This document shows, piece by piece, positions 1 through 4,985 of a stretch of DNA of 8,471 nucleotides. Location: assembly GCA_002325645.1 (NCBI GenBank), contig DCSN01000149.1:1-8471 (forward strand). The letters are read 5' to 3'. The notes beneath the pieces are model-generated. The model was not told the origin of the DNA. It ran no database searches and saw nothing but the letters and a program-made list of their open reading frames with translations. Numbering within the stretch: the first letter of the stretch is position 1; each line of letters starts with the position of its first letter. The stretch is from Pseudanabaena sp. UBA1465. GTDB taxonomy: Bacteria > Cyanobacteriota > Cyanobacteriia > Pseudanabaenales > Pseudanabaenaceae. Made by a program: the position numbers and the translations under genes.

Positions 1-487
1 TTGGAGTCCTGCTAGACGAATTTCGGAGTAGTGCTAGGGTTTTTGCCCCAGGGATACCATCAACCACAAGATTTTTTTGGGACTTCTGAAACTCAAGTAC
101 AGCGTGTTTGGTATGTCTGCCATAGACCCCATCGATTTCGCCTACGTTAAAACCCCTTTGAGCCAATAAAGTCTGAACTTCTACGATATAACGGGTATTA
201 CACAGATATAAGTGTTCACACCAAGGGGCTGCGTTGACTGATGGCTCTAGAACATGGCTCGCCACTGCGGGATCACTAAAACCCAAGTTAAAACTATTCA
301 TCCCAGTAATCGCGATCGCTGATAGCAAATAAGATCGCCATCTGAGCATTGTTGACTTGCCGACAAATCGATCTACTTGATATTTCTCATCGTCAATTTC
401 ATCGTCAGTAAGCAAATTGCTATCTGAATTTGTCTGATGGGCTTGTTCGTAAGCCCAAGCATCATAAATGTAGGCTGAAAGTTCCAT
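1..487 (-). CDS. Peptidoglycan-binding domain protein, 5' part only (runs off left edge)
   Basis: The minus-strand frame is open from the start codon to base 2, giving 162 residues with the 3' end outside the window. The N-terminus (MELSAYIYDAWAYEQ) resembles the ME-x-LAY-x-x-x-AYE start of cyanobacterial peptidoglycan-binding proteins, as I recall them. A polar stretch rich in Asp and Glu follows, then a hydrophobic segment near residues 52-70 (LLSAIAITGMNSFNLGF), possibly a membrane anchor or internal signal. A PG_binding_1-type three-helix repeat lies at about 100-155 (VQTLLAQRGFNVGEIDGVYG ... AVLEFQ ... VDGIPGAKTLALL). Two Cys flank it (C90, C96). Such domains bind cell-wall glycan and usually target an attached hydrolase or act at the envelope; any partner domain is unseen. 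A second in-frame ATG lies at 490, but GGAGG at 496-492 is one base from it and four from ATG 487, so 487 is preferred. The gene overlaps the isrB stop codon. Confidence 0.8.
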   Translation of the reverse strand, partial: MELSAYIYDAWAYEQAHQTNSDSNLLTDDEIDDEKYQVDRFVGKSTMLRWRSYLLSAIAITGMNSFNLGFSDPAVASHVLEPSVNAAPWCEHLYLCNTRYIVEVQTLLAQRGFNVGEIDGVYGRHTKHAVLEFQKSQKNLVVDGIPGAKTLALLRNSSSRTP

Positions 488-1626
488 CATGCCTCCGCAA
501 GGTTACTGCCACTAACTTTCGGTATAGTGGCAAGGGGAATTGCGGTTAGGGTCTGCGCTTTAACGACTAAGCCGCAAGAACGGGAAAGAATTTGACACTT
601 ACTAGCCGCAAATCGCCCTAACCGTGACCAATTAGCATCACTGATGGACAAGCTTTTACCTGTCGAACCAGAGCAGTAGCCAACGATATTCTTGTCTTTT
701 GATTTATACAAAATCAAATCTCCTTTCCTAAAATTATTAATCGTTGTCGATCCTCCATAAGCACGGCGTTCACCACCTTTACTAAACTGCAACAAGTGAA
801 GTTGACGGCGCGAATAAGGAGGTCTGCTTATTACGACAAATGGAGAATTGTTCAGTTTTACGTCACCAATCCAATTAGCACTGCGATTGATTCGGTCAAT
901 TTTATACTGGATAAAATGACTTGCCGCCAACGCTACGCCATCAACTGCGTGAGTAGCGGGTTCTTGTGCTGATTTGTCGGTTTTGTTTTTAAGTAAGCCC
1001 AGCTCTCGGCGCAAGATAGAAGTTTTCCAGCCCTCCAAAACCTCGGTTGGTAACTGAGATTTAAGCCACGCAATTTGTTGTAATTGTCCAACCATGACAG
1101 GGCTAAAAGATTTAGTCCCATTAGCTTTGACAATTTCATAGACAAAATGACTAACTGGATAGATTTTTCTTAACTCAGTAATCACCCTTTGCTCAAGCAG
1201 CTTGTTTGCATTGATTGATGGTGGCAATCCTTTTTGTCTGCGATTACTAAATCGCTTTTGGCGATGGTTACGCAACTTGAAACAAATAGTCCGAATGACT
1301 CGTCTAGCTCGTCGAGTTCTACGCATCATCCGTCTTGTTGTCATTCTGTCGGTAACAATTTTAAATGGCAGCACTAAATGCAGCATTAGTAAAGTGCTTT
1401 TAGCTGTCTGCACTGCAATTCCTGTAAACAATTTGCCTGAATCAATGCCAATCACCACATCTTGATAGTTGTGACCTGATGGCTCTGCGATTAGCTGAAT
1501 CTGGAAAATTCCTAGATCGTTATGCAAGACCTTGGCTTTTCCTTCCTTTAACCAGCGCCTTGCTCTGCTTGCCTTTGTTGGCATAGCAGGGCTACCATCT
1601 GGATTTAATACTGGTACTCGTTGCAT
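487..1626 (-). CDS. isrB: IsrB: RuvC-only, omega-RNA-guided nickase of the IscB family
   Basis: This 379-residue protein has the IscB/IsrB order of parts. A PLMP-like N-terminus lies at 4-45 (VPVLNPDGSPAMP...ARRWLKEGKAKV), RuvC-I at 59-71 with D62 (GIDSGKLFTGIAV), an Arg-rich bridge helix at ~94-125 (RRMMRRTRRARRVIR), RuvC-II with E164 (VYEIVK), and RuvC-III with H226 and D229 (THAVDGVALA). Only about 60 residues separate RuvC-II from RuvC-III, so the HNH domain of IscB and Cas9 is absent. That defines IsrB, which usually has about 350 residues. The C-terminal part (RRQLH, KGGERRAYGG, RKGDLIL) matches the target-motif-reading region. Characterised IsrB proteins nick the non-target strand under omega-RNA guidance. 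All catalytic residues are present, so it may be active. The last ~25 residues are less family-like. The stop TGA (489-487) lies in the putative ATGA insertion motif. An AAGGA about 10 bases upstream is a weak ribosome site. General annotations would call it an RRXRR-domain protein. Confidence 0.93.
   Translation of the reverse strand: MQRVPVLNPDGSPAMPTKASRARRWLKEGKAKVLHNDLGIFQIQLIAEPSGHNYQDVVIGIDSGKLFTGIAVQTAKSTLLMLHLVLPFKIVTDRMTTRRMMRRTRRARRVIRTICFKLRNHRQKRFSNRRQKGLPPSINANKLLEQRVITELRKIYPVSHFVYEIVKANGTKSFSPVMVGQLQQIAWLKSQLPTEVLEGWKTSILRRELGLLKNKTDKSAQEPATHAVDGVALAASHFIQYKIDRINRSANWIGDVKLNNSPFVVISRPPYSRRQLHLLQFSKGGERRAYGGSTTINNFRKGDLILYKSKDKNIVGYCSGSTGKSLSISDANWSRLGRFAASKCQILSRSCGLVVKAQTLTAIPLATIPKVSGSNLAEA
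507..532. repeat. Perfect 8-bp hairpin near the right end of the isrB element
   Basis: TGCCACTA (507-514) and TAGTGGCA (525-532) are perfect inverted repeats around a 10-base loop. The hairpin lies inside the 3' end of isrB, about 17 bases from the inferred element end. Subterminal hairpins of this size are what Y1 transposases recognise in IS200/IS605 ends. It could also just be secondary structure in the mRNA. Confidence 0.5.
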
Positions 1627-1887
1627 TGGGAGATAATCCTTATTTCTAAGTAGTCAGCACCCTCGGACACAGCTAATTGGATGTCGGTTCCTAACCCGTT
1701 CTACAACTAGAACTTGAAGTGGTACTTACTGGGTGAGCATAAGTACGTTCCTGCCGATTAACTGCTCAGTGTCCTAGTCAACTTAAGAAAGATGGTTGCC
1801 TTTCAAGCATGCTCTATACCCGTAGGGTTAGATTAGGTTGTTGACAGCTACCACTTAAAAGTGAGGATCGCTTGATCACCGTCTAAC
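1627..1887 (-). ncRNA. Omega-RNA (HEARO RNA) scaffold of the isrB element
   Basis: This is a non-coding stretch of about 260 bases directly 5' of isrB, close to the size of known IsrB omega-RNAs. Read on the minus strand it holds several clean helices. GUUAGA (1887-1882) pairs with UCUAAC (1832-1827) and closes a 5' domain. GAUC/GAUC (1877-1874, 1869-1866) and CACUU/AAGUG (1863-1859, 1856-1852) lie inside that domain. A long-range GGACAC/GUGUCC helix (1774-1769, 1670-1665) encloses GUACUUA/UAAGUAC (1746-1740, 1728-1722) and GUUCUA-GUUG-UAGAAC (1713-1698). A small CUUA-GAAA-UAAG hairpin (1650-1639) lies just before isrB. The 3' part (UCCGAGGGUGCUGACUAC ... GGAUUAUCUCCC) looks like the conserved tail seen upstream of cyanobacterial RRXRR/IscB genes, from memory. 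The guide should be the flanking DNA just 5' of 1887. Confidence 0.85.
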
Positions 1888-1907
1888 TTATTTTAAACGA
1901 TTTTTTC
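1888..1907 (-). other. Putative omega-RNA guide segment (left flank of the element)
   Basis: In IscB/IsrB elements the guide of roughly 15-20 nt is transcribed from DNA flanking the left end and directly precedes the scaffold. Here that DNA reads GAAAAAATCGTTTAAAATAA on the minus strand, ending where the first scaffold helix begins. The exact boundary is inferred. A TTGACG hexamer (1923-1918) upstream resembles a -35 box, but no well-spaced -10 box follows. Confidence 0.4.
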
Positions 1908-1937
1908 TGGCTTCTTACGTCAAAAAATGTATACATT

Positions 1938-1968
1938 CCAAAACAGGTTGCCTTACAACCTGTTTTGG
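1938..1968 (-). terminator. 13-bp hairpin terminator candidate of the helicase gene
   Basis: CCAAAACAGGTTG (1938-1950) and its exact complement (1956-1968) enclose a 5-base loop, 18 bases past the helicase stop codon. There is no immediate U-tract on the minus strand (a T6 run follows about 10 bases later), so it is a terminator-like hairpin rather than a textbook one. It separates the helicase transcript from the omega-RNA/isrB unit. Confidence 0.6.
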
Positions 1969-1986
1969 TAAAAGTGCCGACGACCT

Positions 1987-3477
1987 TTATTTGGGGTATT
2001 TATTGGAATCTTCGGCAGCGATCGCGGGTTTTCGCTGAATATCTCGGTCGTATTTAATGCCCATTTGCACGACATTATCTTGCTGCGGCGCAGGTATGGG
2101 ACGCGATCGCTCGATCCCTCGACGACGTTCTGAAGTTCGCTCTTCGCTAGTATCCTCCGTCACCACCTCATAGAGAATTGCTTGTTTATTCGCCTCAGTC
2201 CCTCGCCTGAGTATCCGTCCTAGACGCTGAATATATTCACGGGCGGAACCTGTACCCGATAGGAGGATGGCAATACGGGCATCAGGTACATCCACACCTT
2301 CATTCAAAACATGGGAAGTAACTAAGGCTTTATATTTCCCTTCGCGAAAGAAGGTCAAAATTTCGTGACGTTCCTTGACTGGAGTTTGATGGGTGAGGGC
2401 AGGAATTAACAAATCTTTAGAAATGCGATAGACCGTAGCATTGTCGTTGGTAAAAATTAAGATGCGTTCAGGAAAATGCTGGGTGAGTAAGTCTGCGAGA
2501 ACTCTTAACTTTGATTCTGTGCCGAGGGATAATTCCTTGGACTCGCGATGGGAAAGCATGGCTCGCCGACCTGCCTGCGATCGCGCACTTGCTTGCACAA
2601 ATCTCTGCCATCCTTCCAAACTACCAAGGGATATTTTCGCCTCCTTTAAAAATTGATTGCGGCTTTGAATCAGCGCATCGTAGCGATCGCGTTCTGTTTC
2701 GGAAAGGGAAACTTTAATCTGGACAATTTTATGCTCAGCGAGGGCTTGCCCCGAAAGTTCTTCAGCAGACTTTCGATAGACCTCTTCACCGATTAGCATT
2801 TCTAAATCTGCGTGTTTGCCATCGCTACGTTCAGGGGTGGCGGTTAAGCCCAGTCGATAGGGCGCGATCGCATATTCGGCAATCACCCGAAAGAAATCCG
2901 TTGGTAAATGGTGACATTCATCAAATACGATCAAGCCATAGAGATTTCCTAGGGCTTCCGCTTGGATGGCGGCGCTATCGTAGGTTGCGACTAAAATGGC
3001 AGTGCGATCGCGGGAACCTCCGCCCAATAAACCAATCTCCACATCAGGAAAGGCGGCGAGTAAATGGGCATACCACTGATGCATCAGATCGAGGGTTGGC
3101 ACAACGATCAAGGTGCTGCGATTGGTGACTTGCATGGCAAGTTGTGCCAGATAAGTTTTACCTGCGGCAGTTGGCAATACGACAACCCCTTGTTTTCCGA
3201 CTTTTTGCCATGCCGCCAGCGCCTCCCTCTGATGCGGATAGGGTTCCATTTGCGAATGAGCAGTTAAATCAATCTCAGAATAGGCGCGTGATTTGTCCTC
3301 GATCGCGATGCCTTCTGATCGCAGGGTCAAGATTAATTCACGATAGCGATTTGCAGGAATACGAAACTTCTCAATGCGATCGTCCCATGTGGCAAATTCA
3401 ATCCATGCTTTCCCCTTGGGCGGTGGATGCAGGATCAGGGTTCCGCGATCGTAGGTTAGCTGGGGAATACGAGGCAT
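1987..3477 (-). CDS. XPB-like superfamily 2 DEAD/DEAH-box helicase
   Basis: This 496-residue ATP-dependent helicase or translocase is of the SSL2/XPB type (COG1061-like). The first ~75 residues (LTYDRGTLILHPPPKGK...) resemble the XPB damage-recognition-like N-terminal domain. Motifs in order are a Q-type PHQREAL near residue 81, Walker A PTAAGKT (102-108), DECH (186-189), TATP (212-215), a long insert, VTSHVLNEGVDVP (about 386-398) and QRLGRILRR (417-425). The C-terminal tail is charged and probably flexible. The frame stays open back to 3585, but those 36 codons run through a 17-bp palindrome and are poorly protein-like. ATG 3477 starts right at the conserved domain. Related bacterial and archaeal helicases often pair with a Bax1/DUF790 nuclease; none is visible here. 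A role in DNA repair is inferred from the family only. Confidence 0.9.
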   Translation of the reverse strand: MPRIPQLTYDRGTLILHPPPKGKAWIEFATWDDRIEKFRIPANRYRELILTLRSEGIAIEDKSRAYSEIDLTAHSQMEPYPHQREALAAWQKVGKQGVVVLPTAAGKTYLAQLAMQVTNRSTLIVVPTLDLMHQWYAHLLAAFPDVEIGLLGGGSRDRTAILVATYDSAAIQAEALGNLYGLIVFDECHHLPTDFFRVIAEYAIAPYRLGLTATPERSDGKHADLEMLIGEEVYRKSAEELSGQALAEHKIVQIKVSLSETERDRYDALIQSRNQFLKEAKISLGSLEGWQRFVQASARSQAGRRAMLSHRESKELSLGTESKLRVLADLLTQHFPERILIFTNDNATVYRISKDLLIPALTHQTPVKERHEILTFFREGKYKALVTSHVLNEGVDVPDARIAILLSGTGSAREYIQRLGRILRRGTEANKQAILYEVVTEDTSEERTSERRRGIERSRPIPAPQQDNVVQMGIKYDRDIQRKPAIAAEDSNKYPK

Positions 3478-3499
3478 AGCAAGACAAGGCAGTTTAGCT

Positions 3500-3582
3500 A
3501 AATATAGCAACAAACTGGTATAGAGGATTGTTTCCCCGCCTTTGGCGGGGAAACAATCCTTGGCTGGAAAAGCGCTATATTT
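3500..3582. repeat. 83-bp nested palindromic element (MITE/REP-like)
   Basis: The outer ends AAATATAGC (3500-3508) and GCTATATTT (3574-3582) are exact inverted repeats. Inside lies a perfect 17-bp inverted repeat, AGGATTGTTTCCCCGCC (3524-3540) with its complement at 3544-3560, around a TTT loop. It lies just upstream of the helicase start, in the region between divergent genes, so a terminator role for a neighbouring gene is not expected. Nested palindromy with distinct outer ends suggests a small repeat element. Confidence 0.7.
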
Positions 3583-3590
3583 CACAATGT

Positions 3591-3740
3591 TAGGACTTAC
3601 GCAAACTCTAAATTGCCCTCATCCCCCACCCCCTTCTCCCTTTCTGGGAGAAGGGGAGTAAGAGCTTTTTCTTGTTCCCCTCTCCTCCTTTGGGAGAGGG
3701 GCTAGGGGTGAGGGTCTTCACAACTTTTGCGTAAGTCCTA
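3591..3740. mobile_element. MITE with 15-bp terminal inverted repeats, copy 1 (about 150 bp)
   Basis: The left end TAGGACTTACGCAAA (3591-3605) is exactly repeated in inverse orientation at the right end (3726-3740). AATGT flanks both sides (3586-3590 and 3741-3745), a candidate 5-bp target duplication. A TA duplication is the alternative if the true ends begin with GGACTTAC. The interior holds no gene but two strong hairpins: CCCCTTCTCCC/GGGAGAAGGGG (3630-3656) and CCCCTCTCC/GGAGAGGGG (3677-3701). These are framed by CCCTCATCCCC and GGGGTGAGGG. Pyrimidine-rich cores of this kind are common in cyanobacterial intergenic DNA. Confidence 0.8.
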
Positions 3741-3772
3741 AATGTATTTCACAATGTATTTAGCAAAAAAAT

Positions 3773-4948
3773 ATGAATCCTGATCAAGAACTTGATCGGC
3801 TGATAGCGATCGCCCAAAACTTCTCTCAATCAAAATCTCAGCAAAACCAAGTTGTCAAGGTGCAACCCTTTGGCAGTGGCAATATTAATGATACTTTTTT
3901 AGTCTCTTTACAGAAAACAAAAGAGAGCATAAAACAGGAAATAGAAGAGGGAATAGAATCTCAATCTTTTATCTTGCAACGCCTTAATACAAAAGTGTTT
4001 CGTGAACCTAAATTGGTAATGCGGAATATGCGAATTTATAGCGATCATGTGCGCGATCGCCTCGCCAATAATCCCCTAGATCGGCAATGGTTAGTTCCCC
4101 AAATCTTGACCACTCAACAGGGTCAAGACTATTGGCAAACTGAAGAAGGCGAATTTTGGCGATCGCTAAGTTTGATTGCTCATTCGCAATCCTTTGATGC
4201 GATCGCGAGTAAAGCTCAAGCAAGGGAAGTTGGTTATGCCTTGGGAACTTTCCATACTCTGACCAGTGATTTAGCACCAGAGCGATTGGCTGATACCTTA
4301 GAGGGCTTCCACATTACGCCGCGCTATTTGCAACAGTATGAGGAAGTTCTGATTAAAAGTATGGAGCAAGGGAATCTTCAGCGATCGCCTGAAGTTAACT
4401 ATTGCTTGAAGTTTGTCAGCGATCGCCAGTATTTAGCCCATATTTTAGAAGATGCTAAAGCTGCGGGGAAATTACGATTGCGAACCATGCATGGCGATCC
4501 CAAAGTAAATAATATTTTGTTCGATCAGCGCACTAATTTAGCGGTGAGTATGATCGATTTGGATACGGTGAAATCAGGATTAATCCATTATGACCTTGGC
4601 GATTGTTTGCGATCGGGCTGCAATCTTGCGGGGGAAGAGATTCAAGAATGGGAAAGTGTAGAATTTGATACGGAACTTTGCGAAGCGATTTTGCAGGGAT
4701 ATCTCTCAACGGCGAGATCATTTTTTACGGAATATGACTATGACTATATTTACGATGCGATTCGGGTAATTACCTTTGAGTTAGGCTTGCGATTTCTGAC
4801 CGACTATTTAGCAGGAAATATTTATTTTCATATCAAATATCCTGAACATAATTTGGTGCGATCGCTAGTGCAGTTTCGTTTGCTAGAGAGAATTGAGTCA
4901 AAGAAATCAGTTATTAATCAAATTACCAAAAATTTCTCCAGAACATAA
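3773..4948 (+). CDS. APH-fold small-molecule kinase, NahK-like phosphotransferase
   Basis: This 391-residue protein has the aminoglycoside phosphotransferase (PF01636) fold. The N-lobe carries a nucleotide loop GSGNINDTF (34-42) and an FILQRLNTKVF..P..VM.N segment (66-85), which recalls N-acetylhexosamine 1-kinase and related sugar kinases. The catalytic loop is MHGDPKVNN (239-247, D242 as base, N247 for metal). The metal-binding IDLDT (261-265) and YDLGD (273-277) follow. These match the HxDxKxNN...IDLDT...DxGD pattern of the NahK-type branch rather than antibiotic-resistance kinases. The substrate is probably a sugar or small metabolite, but it cannot be read from sequence. Transcription is likely monocistronic: the gene is divergent from the helicase and convergent with the kinase-FGE gene. 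There is no clear ribosome site, and a MITE ends 32 bases upstream. Confidence 0.85.
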   Translation: MNPDQELDRLIAIAQNFSQSKSQQNQVVKVQPFGSGNINDTFLVSLQKTKESIKQEIEEGIESQSFILQRLNTKVFREPKLVMRNMRIYSDHVRDRLANNPLDRQWLVPQILTTQQGQDYWQTEEGEFWRSLSLIAHSQSFDAIASKAQAREVGYALGTFHTLTSDLAPERLADTLEGFHITPRYLQQYEEVLIKSMEQGNLQRSPEVNYCLKFVSDRQYLAHILEDAKAAGKLRLRTMHGDPKVNNILFDQRTNLAVSMIDLDTVKSGLIHYDLGDCLRSGCNLAGEEIQEWESVEFDTELCEAILQGYLSTARSFFTEYDYDYIYDAIRVITFELGLRFLTDYLAGNIYFHIKYPEHNLVRSLVQFRLLERIESKKSVINQITKNFSRT

Positions 4949-4985
4949 GCAATAATGGGCGGCGAAGCCGCCCATTATTGCTTAT
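4945..4985. terminator. Bidirectional hairpin terminator between convergent genes
   Basis: A 19-bp perfect stem (4945-4963 with 4967-4985) with GGCGGC at its top surrounds a GAA loop. It contains the stop codons of both converging genes (4946-4948 plus, 4977-4975 minus). On the plus strand it is followed by a T-rich tract (TTATTATTTTTATT), on the minus strand by a weaker one, so it should end transcription from both sides. Confidence 0.85.

Larger units (their letters stand above)
491..1887 (-). mobile_element. IS200/IS605-superfamily IsrB (HEARO-type) element, non-autonomous
   Basis: The unit consists of a structured RNA region followed by isrB, the arrangement of HEARO / IscB-IsrB elements, where the omega-RNA lies upstream of the nuclease and its guide comes from the left flank. 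No Y1 transposase (TnpA) is present, so mobility would need one acting in trans. The left end is placed at the first scaffold helix (GTTAGA, 1887-1882) and the right end just before ATGA (490-487). As I recall, HEARO elements insert immediately upstream of ATGA or GTGA, and a characterised IsrB uses an NTGA target-adjacent motif. A perfect 8-bp hairpin (507-532) lies near the right end, as in IS605-family ends. No HIP1 octamer occurs inside, although the flanks carry one about every 300 bp. The left end is uncertain by roughly 10 bases. Confidence 0.7.

Noticed and set aside
650..1170. Possible hidden HNH domain that would make the nuclease an IscB
   Set aside because: No paired Cys (CxxC) or DHxxP-type His motif occurs between E164 and H226, and the ~60-residue spacing leaves no room for an HNH insert.
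487..1626. Cas9/Cas12 fragment or CRISPR-linked nuclease
   Set aside because: No direct-repeat array is present anywhere in the window, and the PLMP start, size and upstream structured RNA fit IsrB rather than a degraded Cas protein.
1627..1986. tRNA, riboswitch or small protein gene in the 360-base gap upstream of isrB
   Set aside because: No cloverleaf or convincing open frame is present; position, size and helices fit the omega-RNA plus the helicase terminator.
3144..3479. 111-residue plus-strand open frame opposite the helicase gene
   Set aside because: It lies antisense to well-conserved helicase motifs, has low-complexity, unfamily-like composition and no ribosome site.
3773..4948. 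Aminoglycoside resistance gene
   Set aside because: The fold is shared, but the ILQRLN...VF, HGDPKVNN and IDLDT motifs match the sugar/metabolite kinase branch, and there is no resistance-gene context.
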